Assembly: GCF_005233515.1 (NCBI RefSeq)
Contig: NZ_QFZZ01000006.1
Span: 62,001 to 126,000 of the forward strand
DNA length: 64,000 bases
Reading direction: 5' to 3'
Source: Pseudomonas sp. CFBP13508
Lineage (GTDB): Bacteria > Pseudomonadota > Gammaproteobacteria > Pseudomonadales > Pseudomonadaceae
The notes under the pieces were generated by a model that was given only the letters and a program-made list of their open reading frames with translations, did no database searches and was not told the origin of the DNA. The position numbers and the translations under genes were made by a program. How positions within the stretch are numbered: position 1 is the stretch's first letter; each line of letters starts with the position of its first letter. Positions 7,525 through 16,889 of this stretch are shown in pieces.

Positions 7525-8795
7525 GCAGTGAGCAGCGCTTTTTCGATTTCCTCAAGGAACGCATCGGCCTTGATGTCGCGTCGGTGGGCGCGGCGATCAT
7601 CGAGCGTGCCGTGCGCCAGCGCACCACGCTGTCCCAGGCCGCCCACGCCGACGAATACTGGGAGCTGTTGCAAGGCTCGCGGGATGAACAGCAGGCGCTG
7701 ATCGAAGCGGTGATCGTTCCGGAAACGTGGTTTTTTCGTTACCCGGAATCCTTCGCGACGCTGGGCAAATTGGCGCAAGCTCGGCTTAAAGAACTCAACA
7801 ATATGCGCGCGTTGCGCATCCTCAGCCTGCCGTGCTCGACCGGCGAAGAACCCTACTCGATTGCCATGGCCTTGCTTGATGCCGGATTGCAGCCGCATCA
7901 ATTCAAGGTCGACGGCATGGACATCAGCCCGCTCTCGGTGGAAAAGGCGCGGCGTGCGTTGTATGGCAAAAATTCATTTCGCGGCCAGGATCTGGAATAC
8001 CGCGAGCGACATTTTTTTGCCGAGCAGGACGGCCACCGGGTCAACGAATACGTTCGCGAACAGGTGCGCTGGCAGGTCGGCAATGTCCTCGATCCGACGC
8101 TGTTGGCGAGCGAGCCTGCCTTCGATTTCGTGTTCTGCCGCAACCTGCTGATCTACTTCGACCAGCCGACGCAAAAGCAGGTGTTCGAAGTGCTCAAGCG
8201 CCTGACCCATGTCGACGGCGTGCTGTTTATCGGCCCGGCGGAGGGCAGTCTGCTCGGGCGTTTGGGCATGCGTTCGATCGGCATCCCGCAGTCGTTCGCT
8301 TTCAGCCGTCACAGCGAGCCGCACCCCGAACCACTGCCGACGCCGAAACCGGTCGCCGTGCCGGTCAGCCAACCACTGCGTAGCGCGCCGCCGCCAGCGC
8401 CAGTGCGCAGCCGCCCTTTTGCTACCGTGACGGCTTTGCCGGTAACGAAAAAAACTGCCAACCCGGACGCCGCGACGCTGCTGGCGCAAATCGCTGCACT
8501 GGCCAACGAAGGCAAAAGCGCCGAGGCCCGTGCCGCGTGCGAGCATTATCTGCGCAGCCATGAACCGGTGGCGCAGGTGTTCTATTGGCTGGGCCTGCTC
8601 AGCGATGTCGCCGGCCTGAGCCTCGAGGCCCAGAGTTTTTATCGCAAGGCCTTGTACCTCGAACCGCAACACCCCGAAGCGCTGATGCACCTGGCCGCGT
8701 TGCTGCAGGCTCAGGGCGACACGGCGGGTGCCCGACGATTGCAGGAGCGCGCCGCCCGCAGCGGGCGCACCGCCGACAGTGAGCGTAAACGATGA
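7521..8795 (+). CDS. wspC: CheR-type receptor methyltransferase with TPR tail, WspC
   Basis: 424 residues. Residues about 1-265 form a CheR methyltransferase: an alpha-helical N-terminal part, then SLPCSTGEEPYSIAMALLDA (SAM-binding loop) and FDFVFCRNLLIYFD. It methylates glutamates on WspA, raising signalling. A proline-rich linker of about 55 residues follows (about 270-320). The C-terminus (about 325-420) has tetratricopeptide repeats such as QVFYWLGLLSDVAGLSLEAQ and PEALMHLAALLQAQGDTAGA, as known for WspC. It overlaps wspB and wspD by four bases each. Confidence 0.95.
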   Translation: MSSEQRFFDFLKERIGLDVASVGAAIIERAVRQRTTLSQAAHADEYWELLQGSRDEQQALIEAVIVPETWFFRYPESFATLGKLAQARLKELNNMRALRILSLPCSTGEEPYSIAMALLDAGLQPHQFKVDGMDISPLSVEKARRALYGKNSFRGQDLEYRERHFFAEQDGHRVNEYVREQVRWQVGNVLDPTLLASEPAFDFVFCRNLLIYFDQPTQKQVFEVLKRLTHVDGVLFIGPAEGSLLGRLGMRSIGIPQSFAFSRHSEPHPEPLPTPKPVAVPVSQPLRSAPPPAPVRSRPFATVTALPVTKKTANPDAATLLAQIAALANEGKSAEARAACEHYLRSHEPVAQVFYWLGLLSDVAGLSLEAQSFYRKALYLEPQHPEALMHLAALLQAQGDTAGARRLQERAARSGRTADSERKR

Positions 8796-9475
8796 GCGCG
8801 TCCGACACCTTGAACGTTACCCACGAAGACGCCCGCGCCATCGACGATTGCTGGAACCGCATCGGCATTCATGGCGACAAGTCCTGCCCGTTGCTGGAAG
8901 AGCACATCCATTGCCGCAACTGCTCGGTGTATTCCGTCGCCGCCACGCGCCTGCTCGACCGCTACTCGTTGCAGCAGGACCAGCGTGAAGCGGTTGTCAG
9001 TAAAGTCGAAACCGACGTCAAAACCCGCTCGCTGCTGATGTTCCGTCTCGGCGAAGAATGGCTCGGGCTGGCCACGCGCACGCTTGTCGAAGTCGCGCCG
9101 TTGCAGGCGATACATTCGCTGCCGCACCAGCGCTCGCGGGCATTGCTCGGCGTGGCCAATGTGCGCGGCGCGCTGGTGGCGTGCCTGTCGCTGGTGGAAT
9201 TGCTCGACCTCGGCGCCAGCGTCGCGCCGGCGGGCGGCGGGCGAGTCATGCCGCGCATGCTGATCATCGCTGCCCATGGCGGGCCGGTGGTGGTGCCGGT
9301 AGACGAGGTCGACGGCATTCATGCCATCGACGAACGCATCCTCGACGCGGCGTCGCAGTCCGGTGCGCAGGCCAGTGCCAAATACACCCGTGGCGTTCTG
9401 CAATATCGCGGTCGCAGCCTGCGCTGGCTGGATGAAGAACAGCTGTTGTCCGCCGTGACCCGGAGCCTGACATGA
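8792..9475 (+). CDS. wspD: CheW-like coupling protein WspD with N-terminal four-cysteine motif
   Basis: 227 residues. A CheW domain covers about residues 75-220 (MFRLGEEWLGLATRTLVEVA and LLGVANVRGALVACLSLVEL). Before it lies a segment with four cysteines, C20, C32, C41 and C44, in the context DDCWNRIGIHGDKSC and HCRNCSVYS. The C-x11-C-x8-C-x2-C spacing looks like a metal or Fe-S ligand set. Its function in WspD is unknown to me. WspD works with WspB to couple WspA to WspE. Four-base overlaps join it to wspC and wspE. Confidence 0.94.
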   Translation: MSASDTLNVTHEDARAIDDCWNRIGIHGDKSCPLLEEHIHCRNCSVYSVAATRLLDRYSLQQDQREAVVSKVETDVKTRSLLMFRLGEEWLGLATRTLVEVAPLQAIHSLPHQRSRALLGVANVRGALVACLSLVELLDLGASVAPAGGGRVMPRMLIIAAHGGPVVVPVDEVDGIHAIDERILDAASQSGAQASAKYTRGVLQYRGRSLRWLDEEQLLSAVTRSLT

Positions 9476-11742
9476 CCCCCGAGCAAATGCGCGACGCCTC
9501 TCTGCTCGAGCTGTTCAGTCTCGAAGCCGAAGCCCAGACCCAAGTGCTCAGCGCCGGGTTGCTGGCGCTGGAGCGCAATCCGACTCAGGCCGATCAACTG
9601 GAGTCGTGCATGCGCGCGGCGCACTCGCTCAAAGGCGCAGCGCGGATCGTTGGCATCGACAGCGGCGTCAGCGTCGCCCACGTCATGGAAGATTGCCTGG
9701 TCAGCGCGCAGGAAGGGCGTTTGTTGCTGCGTCCCGAACACATCGACGCGTTGTTGCAGGGCACCGACCTGCTGATGCGCATCGCCACGCCGACCAATGC
9801 GCCGCAACCTGCGGACATTGAAGCCTACGTCGCGTTGATGGGGCGTCTGCTCGATCCTTCGGCGCCAGCCGCTGTGGTTGCCACGCGGCCGATGGCCGAG
9901 TTGCAGATCGAACCAGCGCCGATACTGTCGGCGCCGATTGTCGACGAGCCCGCCGAGCCGACCCCGCGTAAAAACAAACGCACCACCGAAGGCGGCGAGC
10001 GCGTCTTGCGCGTCACCGCCGAACGCTTGAACAGCCTGCTCGATCTATCGAGCAAATCGCTGGTGGAAACCCAGCGTCTCAAGCCGCACTTGGCAACCAT
10101 GCAGCGTCTCAAACGCATGCAGAACAACGGCCTGCGCGCGCTGGAAAATCTCAATGTGCACCTGAAGGAGCATGCGCTGAGCCTGGAAGCGCTCGAGTCG
10201 CTGGAAGATGCGCGACGTTTGCTCGCCGAGTCGCAGCAACTGCTGAGCGAGAAAAACGCCGAACTCGACGAATTCGCCTGGCAGGCCAGCCAGCGCGCGC
10301 AAGTGCTCTATGACACCGCGCTGGCCTGTCGCATGCGCCCGTTCGCCGACGTGCTCAGCGGGCAGGCGCGCATGGTTCGCGACCTCGGTCGCAGCCTCGG
10401 CAAGCAGGTGCGCTTGGAGATCGAAGGCGAGAAAACCCAGGTCGATCGCGATGTGCTGGAAAAACTCGAGGCGCCGCTGACTCACTTGCTGCGCAATGCT
10501 GTCGATCACGGCATCGAAACCCCGGAGCAACGCCTGCGCAAGGGCAAGCCCGAAGAAGGCCTGATTCGCCTGCGCGCCTCCCACCAAGCCGGTTTGCTGG
10601 TGCTGGAACTCAGCGATGACGGCGGTGGCGTCGATCTGGATAAAGTCCGCCGCAGCATCGTCGAACGGCAGTTATCCCCAGCCGAAACCGCAGCGCAATT
10701 GAGCGAAGAAGAACTGCTGACCTTCCTGTTTCTGCCGGGCTTCAGCCTGCGCGAAAAGGTTACCGAAGTGTCCGGGCGTGGCGTCGGCCTCGACGCTGTT
10801 CAGCACATGGTCCGCCAATTGCGTGGGGCCGTGGTGCTGGAGCAGACGGCGGGCGAGGGCAGCCGTTTCCATCTGGAAGTGCCGCTGACGCTTTCGGTGG
10901 TGCGCAGTCTGGTGGTGGAAGTCGGTGAAGAGGCCTATGCGTTCCCGTTGGCGCACATCGAACGCATGTGCGACCTGGCCCCGGAAGACATCGTGCAGGT
11001 CGAAGGGCGTCAGCATTTCTGGCACGAAGGCCAGCATGTCGGCCTGGTTGCGGCCAGCCAGTTGCTCAATCGCCCGGCCAGTCAGAACGATGGCGCTACC
11101 CTGAAAGTCGTGGTGATCCGCGAGCGCGAGGCGATTTATGGGGTGGCGGTCGAGCGTTTCGTGGGTGAGCGCACGCTCGTGGTGTTGCCGCTGGACGAGC
11201 GTCTGGGCAAGGTTCAGGACATCTCCGCCGGGGCCTTGCTCGATGACGGCTCGGTGGTGCTGATCGTCGACGTCGAAGACATGTTGCGTTCGGTGGACAA
11301 ACTGCTCAATACCGGGCGCCTGGAGCGCATTGCCCGCCACGGCAATCAAGCTGCCGAAGCGGCGCGCAAACGAGTTTTGGTGGTCGACGATTCGCTGACC
11401 GTGCGCGAGCTGCAACGCAAACTGCTGCTCAATCGTGGCTACGACGTCGCGGTGGCGGTGGACGGCATGGACGGCTGGAACGCGCTGCGTTCGGAGAACT
11501 TCGATCTGCTGATCACCGACATCGACATGCCGCGCATGGACGGTATCGAGCTGGTCACCCTGTTGCGCCGCGACAACCGTCTGCAATCGCTGCCGGTGAT
11601 GGTCGTGTCGTACAAGGATCGCGAAGAAGACCGGCGCCGTGGACTGGACGCCGGCGCCGACTATTATCTAGCCAAAGCCAGTTTTCATGACGACGCCCTG
11701 CTTGATGCAGTGGTCGAGCTCATCGGAGGAGCGCGGACATGA
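9472..11742 (+). CDS. wspE: Hybrid CheA-type histidine kinase WspE
   Basis: 756 residues. HPt domain at the N-terminus with phospho-acceptor H51 in MRAAHSLKGAARIV. A dimerisation/catalytic part follows, with N-box LTHLLRNAVDHGIETP, G1 LSDDGGGVDLDKV and G2 GRGVGLDAVQ. Then a CheW-like regulatory domain. A C-terminal receiver (about 635-755) has LVVDDSLTVRELQRKLLLNR and the acceptor Asp in LLITDIDMPRMDG. The kinase phosphorylates WspR (output) and WspF (feedback). The fused receiver distinguishes it from chemotaxis CheA. The gene overlaps wspD and wspF by four bases. Confidence 0.96.
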   Translation: MTPEQMRDASLLELFSLEAEAQTQVLSAGLLALERNPTQADQLESCMRAAHSLKGAARIVGIDSGVSVAHVMEDCLVSAQEGRLLLRPEHIDALLQGTDLLMRIATPTNAPQPADIEAYVALMGRLLDPSAPAAVVATRPMAELQIEPAPILSAPIVDEPAEPTPRKNKRTTEGGERVLRVTAERLNSLLDLSSKSLVETQRLKPHLATMQRLKRMQNNGLRALENLNVHLKEHALSLEALESLEDARRLLAESQQLLSEKNAELDEFAWQASQRAQVLYDTALACRMRPFADVLSGQARMVRDLGRSLGKQVRLEIEGEKTQVDRDVLEKLEAPLTHLLRNAVDHGIETPEQRLRKGKPEEGLIRLRASHQAGLLVLELSDDGGGVDLDKVRRSIVERQLSPAETAAQLSEEELLTFLFLPGFSLREKVTEVSGRGVGLDAVQHMVRQLRGAVVLEQTAGEGSRFHLEVPLTLSVVRSLVVEVGEEAYAFPLAHIERMCDLAPEDIVQVEGRQHFWHEGQHVGLVAASQLLNRPASQNDGATLKVVVIREREAIYGVAVERFVGERTLVVLPLDERLGKVQDISAGALLDDGSVVLIVDVEDMLRSVDKLLNTGRLERIARHGNQAAEAARKRVLVVDDSLTVRELQRKLLLNRGYDVAVAVDGMDGWNALRSENFDLLITDIDMPRMDGIELVTLLRRDNRLQSLPVMVVSYKDREEDRRRGLDAGADYYLAKASFHDDALLDAVVELIGGART

Positions 11743-12749
11743 GGATCGCAATCGTCAACGACATGCCCCTGGCGGTGGAGGCCCTGCGCCGCGCGCTTGC
11801 GTTCGAGCCGGCGCATCAGGTGATCTGGGTCGCCAGCAACGGCGCCGAGGCGGTGCAACGCTGCGCCGAATACACCCCGGACCTGATTCTGATGGACCTG
11901 ATCATGCCGATCATGGACGGCGTCGAAGCCACGCGGCGGATCATGGCCGAGACGCCGTGCGCGATTGTCATCGTTACCGTTGACCGCCAGCAGAACGTGC
12001 ACCGCGTGTTCGAGGCCATGGGCCACGGCGCGCTGGACGTTGTCGACACGCCGGCGATCGGCGCCGGCAATGCCCAGGAAGCAGCGGCGCCGTTGCTGCG
12101 CAAGATCCTCAACATTGGCTGGCTGATCGGCGACAAGGCGCCACGTGCGCGCCCGGCGCCGAGTTCGCCGCGCAGCTCGCCGTCACGTCAGCGGCTGGTG
12201 GCGATCGGCTCGTCTGCCGGTGGGCCGGCGGCGCTGGAAGTGTTGCTCAAAGGCCTGCCGAGAGATTTTTCCGCCGCGATCGTGCTGGTGCAGCATGTCG
12301 ATCAGGTGTTCGCCGCTGGCATGGCCGAATGGCTGGCCAGCGCCAGCGGCCTCGATGTGCGTCTGGCCCGTGAGGGCGAGCCGCCGCAAAGTGGTGCGGT
12401 GCTGCTGGCCGGGACCAATCACCATATTCGCCTGTTGAAAAACGGCACGCTGGCCTACACCGCCGAACCGGTCAACGAGATCTACCGGCCCTCGATCGAC
12501 GTGTTTTTCGAGAGCGTCGCCAGTTACTGGAACGGTGACGCGGTCGGGGTTTTATTGACCGGGATGGGGCGCGATGGCGCGCAAGGGCTTAAGCTCATGC
12601 GCCAGCAGGGTTATTTGACCATTGCCCAGGATCAGCACAGCAGTGCGGTGTACGGCATGCCCAAGGCTGCCGCGGCGATCGATGCCGCGGTGGAAATCCG
12701 CCCGCTGGAAAAGATAGCGCCACGATTGCTGGAGATTTTCCCCAAATGA
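11739..12749 (+). CDS. wspF: CheB-type methylesterase WspF, negative regulator of Wsp
   Basis: 336 residues. The receiver domain (1-125) carries the acceptor D53 in LILMDLIMPIMDGVEA. The methylesterase domain (about 150-336) has AIGSSAGGPAALE (catalytic Ser), VLVQHVDQ (His) and LLTGMGRDGAQGL (Asp). Phosphorylated WspF removes methyl groups from WspA and resets the pathway. Loss-of-function mutations in wspF lock WspR on and give wrinkly or small-colony variants. All catalytic motifs are intact here, so this genome carries the wild-type, regulatable state. Confidence 0.95.
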   Translation: MRIAIVNDMPLAVEALRRALAFEPAHQVIWVASNGAEAVQRCAEYTPDLILMDLIMPIMDGVEATRRIMAETPCAIVIVTVDRQQNVHRVFEAMGHGALDVVDTPAIGAGNAQEAAAPLLRKILNIGWLIGDKAPRARPAPSSPRSSPSRQRLVAIGSSAGGPAALEVLLKGLPRDFSAAIVLVQHVDQVFAAGMAEWLASASGLDVRLAREGEPPQSGAVLLAGTNHHIRLLKNGTLAYTAEPVNEIYRPSIDVFFESVASYWNGDAVGVLLTGMGRDGAQGLKLMRQQGYLTIAQDQHSSAVYGMPKAAAAIDAAVEIRPLEKIAPRLLEIFPK

Positions 12750-12797
12750 TCAGGTTGATCGGCAATCCAGGCCCCCGCAGTACTCAGGTGACCGCTC

Positions 12798-13799
12798 ATG
12801 AATGATTTACAGATCGACGACATTAAAACCGACGAGAACGCCGCCATGGTGTTGTTGGTGGATGATCAGGCGATGATCGGCGAAGCGGTGCGCCGTGGGC
12901 TGTCGAATCAGGAAAACATCGACTTCCACTTCTGCTCCGACCCGCAGCAGGCCATCGCCCAGGCGGTGCGGATCAAGCCGACGGTGATCCTGCAGGATCT
13001 GGTGATGCCCGGCCTCGATGGCCTGAGCCTGGTGCGCGAATACCGCAATCATCCGGCGACCAAGGACATCCCGATCATCGTCCTCTCGACCAAGGAAGAC
13101 CCGCTGATCAAGAGCGCGGCGTTTTCCGCTGGCGCCAACGATTATCTGGTGAAACTGCCGGATACCATCGAACTGGTCGCGCGGATCCGCTACCACTCGC
13201 GTTCCTACATGACATTGCTGCAGCGCGACGCCGCGTACCGTGCGTTGCGGGTCAGCCAGCAGCAGTTGCTCGACACCAATCTGGTGCTGCAACGGCTGAT
13301 GAACTCCGATGGCCTGACCGGGCTGTCCAACCGTCGTCACTTTGACGAGTACCTGGAACTGGAGTGGCGCCGTTCCCTGCGCGATCAGACGCAGCTGTCA
13401 TTGCTGATGATCGACGTCGATTACTTCAAGTCATACAACGACAGTTTCGGTCACGTTGAAGGCGATGAAGCGTTGCGCAAGGTTGCCACGGCGATCCGCG
13501 AGGCCAGCGCGCGACCATCGGATCTGCCAGCGCGTTATGGCGGCGAAGAGTTTGTGCTGGTCCTGCCGAACACTTCGCCGGGCGGCGCGCGGCTGTTGGC
13601 CGAGAAACTGCGCCAGACCGTGGCGGCGTTGAAAATTCCGCACAACACGCCGGCCGAGGGCTCCAGTCTGACCATCAGCATCGGTCTGGCGACCATGGTG
13701 CCCCAGGCAGGGAGTGATTGCCGGCTGCTGATTTCGGCGGCGGATCGCGGGTTGTATCTGGCCAAGAACAATGGGCGCAATCAGGTCGGGATCGAGTAA
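12798..13799 (+). CDS. wspR: GGDEF response regulator WspR, diguanylate cyclase
   Basis: 333 residues, the output of the Wsp pathway. The receiver (about 17-140) has VLLVDDQAMIGEAVRRG and acceptor D67 in VILQDLVMPGLDG. A coiled-coil stalk joins it to the GGDEF domain with LTGLSNRRHFDEYLELEW and active-site GGEEF. The inhibitory I-site RPSD lies five residues before GGEEF, so product inhibition is expected. Phosphorylation promotes tetramers that make c-di-GMP, driving matrix production. It is separated from wspF by 48 bases, the only real gap in the operon. The operon ends at a repeat-rich spacer. Confidence 0.96.
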   Translation: MNDLQIDDIKTDENAAMVLLVDDQAMIGEAVRRGLSNQENIDFHFCSDPQQAIAQAVRIKPTVILQDLVMPGLDGLSLVREYRNHPATKDIPIIVLSTKEDPLIKSAAFSAGANDYLVKLPDTIELVARIRYHSRSYMTLLQRDAAYRALRVSQQQLLDTNLVLQRLMNSDGLTGLSNRRHFDEYLELEWRRSLRDQTQLSLLMIDVDYFKSYNDSFGHVEGDEALRKVATAIREASARPSDLPARYGGEEFVLVLPNTSPGGARLLAEKLRQTVAALKIPHNTPAEGSSLTISIGLATMVPQAGSDCRLLISAADRGLYLAKNNGRNQVGIE

Positions 13800-13808
13800 C
13801 GGCCGTTG

Positions 13809-14007
13809 CCCTCACCCCAGCCCTCTCCCGGAGGGAGAGGGGGCCGACCGAGGTGTCTCGGGCCAGACATCGACCTGAGAGATCGCAGCGATTATGGATC
13901 TTCAGGCTTGACGATCACGGATTCGGTGAAGCCATTCTATTCGGCGTATGTTTCATATATCCCCCGATCGGTCCCCTCTCCCTCCGGGAGAGGGCTAGGG
14001 TGAGGGC
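13809..14007. repeat. Inverted pair of CCCTCACCC...GGGAGAGGG repeats
   Basis: Two inverted copies of a repeat, 13809-13850 and 13963-14007, each with an internal hairpin of the form CCCTCTCCCGGAGGGAGAGG. It occupies most of the 307-base gap between wspR and prfB and could act as the wsp terminator. A second pair of the same family lies at 20439-20586. Confidence 0.75.
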
Positions 14008-14106
14008 AGCAATCTCGGCCCATTCACCGCCAGACGGGCTGCCGCGACAGCCTGTTTACGTTATACTCGCCGGCTTTCAAAAGTTCGCCAACGAGTGCTG
14101 CCCGTC

Positions 14107-15202
14107 ATGGAAATCAACCCGATCCTGAACACCATCAAGGACCTGTCCGAGCGCTCCGAAACTATTCGGGGGTATCTTTGACTACGATCAAAAGCATGAG
14201 CGTCTGACCGAGGTCAATCGCGAGCTTGAAGATCCGAGTGTCTGGAACAAACCTGAATACGCCCAGGAGCTGGGCCGCGAGCGTGCCGCGCTGGCGCAGA
14301 TCGTCGACACCCTCGACGAACTGAACGGCGGTCTGGCCGATTGCCGCGACCTGCTGGACATGGCCGTCGAAGAAAACGACGAAGGCGCAGTGGGCGATGT
14401 CGTCGCCGAGCTGGCCCGTCTCGAGGAGAATCTGGCCAAGCTGGAATTCCGCCGCATGTTCAGCCATGAAATGGACCCGAACAACGCCTACCTGGACATC
14501 CAGGCCGGCTCCGGCGGTACCGAAGCGCAGGACTGGGCCAACATCCTGCTGCGCATGTACCTGCGCTGGGCCGACAAACGCGGTTTCGATGCGACCATCA
14601 TGGAACTGTCCGCCGGTGAAGTCGCCGGGATCAAGGGCGCGACCGTGCACATCAAGGGCGAATACGCCTTTGGCTGGCTGCGTACCGAGATCGGCGTGCA
14701 CCGTCTGGTGCGCAAGAGCCCGTTCGACTCCGGCAACCGTCGCCACACCTCGTTCTCCGCTGTTTTCGTCTCGCCAGAGATCGATGACAAGGTGGAAATC
14801 GAAATCAACCCGGCAGACCTGCGGATCGACACCTATCGTTCCTCTGGTGCCGGTGGTCAGCACGTAAACACCACCGACTCGGCCGTACGTATCACCCACG
14901 TACCGACCAACACCGTGGTCAGCTGCCAGAACGAGCGTTCCCAGCACGCCAACAAGGACACCGCGATGAAAATGCTGCGGGCCAAGTTGTACGAGCAGGA
15001 AATGCAGAAGCGCAATGCGGCCTCGCAGGCGCTGGAAGACACCAAGTCCGATATCGGCTGGGGTCACCAGATCCGCTCTTACGTGCTCGATGCCTCGCGG
15101 ATCAAGGATCTGCGTACCAACATCGAACGCAGCGATTGCGACAAGGTGCTCGATGGCGACATCGATGAGTACCTGGAAGCGAGCCTGAAATCCGGCCTGT
15201 AA
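14107..15202 (+). CDS. prfB: Peptide chain release factor 2 (with programmed +1 frameshift)
   Basis: RF2 reads UGA and UAA. The ATG at 14107 opens a 24-codon frame that meets an in-frame TGA at 14179. A +1 slip on CTT TGA C at 14176-14182 enters the main frame, giving 364 residues in total. Read without the slip, only an internal product would be called. The codon-recognition tripeptide SPF (RKSPFDSGNRRH) and the peptidyl-hydrolysis motif GAGGQHVNTTDSAVRI are present. It precedes lysS, as in most gamma-proteobacteria. Expression is autoregulated: low RF2 slows termination at the TGA and favours the shift. Confidence 0.97.
14166..14182 (+). promoter_or_regulatory. prfB programmed frameshift site
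   Basis: A Shine-Dalgarno-like GGGGG run (14168-14172) is followed three bases later by CTT TGA C, the same layout as the classic RF2 site. The leader frame is intact upstream and the main frame is intact downstream, so this is recoding and not a sequencing error. Confidence 0.95.
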
Positions 15203-15208
15203 CACCCT

Positions 15209-15252
15209 CTGTGGGAGCGGGCTCGCCCGCGATCCCCAGCCGAAGGCTGGGG
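15209..15252. repeat. REP-like hairpin and adjoining stem-loop between prfB and lysS
   Basis: A variant REP (GTGGGAGCGGGCTCGCCCGC) is followed by a perfect stem-loop CCCCAGCC-GAA-GGCTGGGG at 15234-15252. There is no T-run, so it may stabilise or process the prfB-lysS message rather than end it. Confidence 0.6.
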
Positions 15253-15281
15253 GCAACGAACCTGATGGAATACTTAAAGAC

Positions 15282-16784
15282 ATGAGCGACCTACAACTCG
15301 ACCCGCAAGCCCTGCAACAGGAAGAAAACTCCCTGATCGCCCTGCGCAAGGAAAAGCTTGCTGCCGAGCGCGCCAAGGGCAATGCCTTCCCGAACGACTT
15401 TCGCCGCGACAACTACTGCGATGCCTTGCAGAAACAGTACGCGGACAAGACCAAGGAAGAGCTGGCAGAGGCTGCAATCCCGGTCAAGGTTGCCGGTCGC
15501 ATCATGCTCAACCGTGGCTCGTTCATGGTGATCCAGGACATGACCGGGCGCATTCAGGTCTACGTCAACCGCAAGACGCTGTCCGAAGAAACCCTGGCTG
15601 CGGTGAAAACCTGGGACATGGGCGACATCATTGCCGCCGAAGGCACCCTGGCGCGTTCCGGCAAGGGCGACCTGTACGTTGAAATGACCAACGTGCGCCT
15701 GCTGACCAAGTCGCTGCGCCCGCTGCCGGACAAGCACCACGGCCTGACCGACACCGAACAGCGCTACCGCCAGCGTTACGTCGACCTGATCGTCAACGAA
15801 GACGTGCGCCAGACCTTCCGCGTGCGTTCGCAAGTGATCGCGCACATCCGCAGCTTCCTGATGAAGCGCGACTTCCTCGAAGTCGAAACGCCGATGCTGC
15901 AGACCATTCCCGGCGGCGCCGCAGCCAAGCCGTTCGAAACCCACCACAATGCGCTGGACATGGAAATGTTCCTGCGTATCGCCCCTGAGCTGTATCTGAA
16001 GCGTCTGGTGGTCGGTGGTTTCGAAAAAGTGTTCGAGATCAACCGCAACTTCCGCAACGAAGGCGTCTCGACCCGTCACAACCCTGAGTTCACCATGTTG
16101 GAGTTCTATCAGGCGTACGCCGATTACGAAGACAACATGGACCTCACCGAGGAACTGTTCCGCGAGCTGGCCCAGCTGGTGCTGGGCAGCACCGACGTGC
16201 CGTACGGCGACAAGGTGTTCCACTTCGGCGAGCCGTTCGTGCGCCTGTCGGTGTTCGACTCTATCCTCAAGTACAACCCTGAGCTGACTGCCGATGATCT
16301 GAACGACATCGACAAGGCTCGCGCCATCGCCAAGAAGGCCGGCGCCAAGGTGCTGGGCTTCGAAGGTCTGGGCAAACTGCAGGTGATGATTTTCGAAGAA
16401 CTGGTCGAGCACAAGCTGGAGCAGCCGCACTTCATTACTCAGTACCCGTTCGAAGTGTCGCCGCTGGCCCGTCGTAACGACGAGAACCCGAACGTCACCG
16501 ACCGCTTCGAGCTGTTCATCGGTGGTCGTGAAATCGCCAACGCCTACTCCGAGTTGAACGACGCGGAAGACCAGGCCGAACGCTTCATGGCGCAGGTGGC
16601 CGACAAGGACGCCGGTGACGACGAAGCCATGCACTACGACGCCGACTTCGTCCGTGCGCTGGAGTACGGCATGCCGCCAACCGCCGGCGAAGGTATCGGC
16701 ATCGATCGTCTGGTGATGTTGCTGACCAACTCGCCGTCGATCCGCGATGTGATCCTGTTCCCGCACATGCGACCGCAAGCGTAA
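15282..16784 (+). CDS. lysS: Lysyl-tRNA synthetase, class II
   Basis: 500 residues. It charges tRNA-Lys with lysine. The N-terminal OB-fold anticodon-binding domain (about 60-165) contains VAGRIMLNRGSFMVIQDMTG. The class II catalytic core has motif 1 near FLEVETPMLQTIPGGAAAKP, motif 2 FRNEGVSTRHNPEFTMLEFY and motif 3 GIGIDRLVMLLTNSPSIRD. It lies 79 bases after prfB, as in E. coli. A strong terminator follows the stop. Confidence 0.97.
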   Translation: MSDLQLDPQALQQEENSLIALRKEKLAAERAKGNAFPNDFRRDNYCDALQKQYADKTKEELAEAAIPVKVAGRIMLNRGSFMVIQDMTGRIQVYVNRKTLSEETLAAVKTWDMGDIIAAEGTLARSGKGDLYVEMTNVRLLTKSLRPLPDKHHGLTDTEQRYRQRYVDLIVNEDVRQTFRVRSQVIAHIRSFLMKRDFLEVETPMLQTIPGGAAAKPFETHHNALDMEMFLRIAPELYLKRLVVGGFEKVFEINRNFRNEGVSTRHNPEFTMLEFYQAYADYEDNMDLTEELFRELAQLVLGSTDVPYGDKVFHFGEPFVRLSVFDSILKYNPELTADDLNDIDKARAIAKKAGAKVLGFEGLGKLQVMIFEELVEHKLEQPHFITQYPFEVSPLARRNDENPNVTDRFELFIGGREIANAYSELNDAEDQAERFMAQVADKDAGDDEAMHYDADFVRALEYGMPPTAGEGIGIDRLVMLLTNSPSIRDVILFPHMRPQA

Positions 16785-16795
16785 ACGTTTCAGTT

Positions 16796-16824
16796 AAAAA
16801 GCCGCCTAAAACAGGCGGCTTTTT
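16796..16824 (+). terminator. Rho-independent terminator after lysS
   Basis: AAAAAGCCGCCT and AGGCGGCTTTTT pair around a five-base loop, with T-runs suited to both directions. It closes the prfB-lysS unit. Confidence 0.92.
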
Positions 16825-16889
16825 ATTGCCTGTCTGGTACAAATGTATCAATTGGTTAATTTGGAATTAGTAGAGGAAGTGCTGTCGTG

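Noticed and set aside
14107..14181. prfB stop at codon 25 as a pseudogene or sequencing error
   Set aside because: The slip site and its Shine-Dalgarno mimic are the conserved RF2 recoding signal.
15291..16778. Minus-strand open frame of 495 codons opposite lysS
   Set aside because: lysS is intact on the plus strand with all class II motifs; the mirror frame has no recognisable domain.
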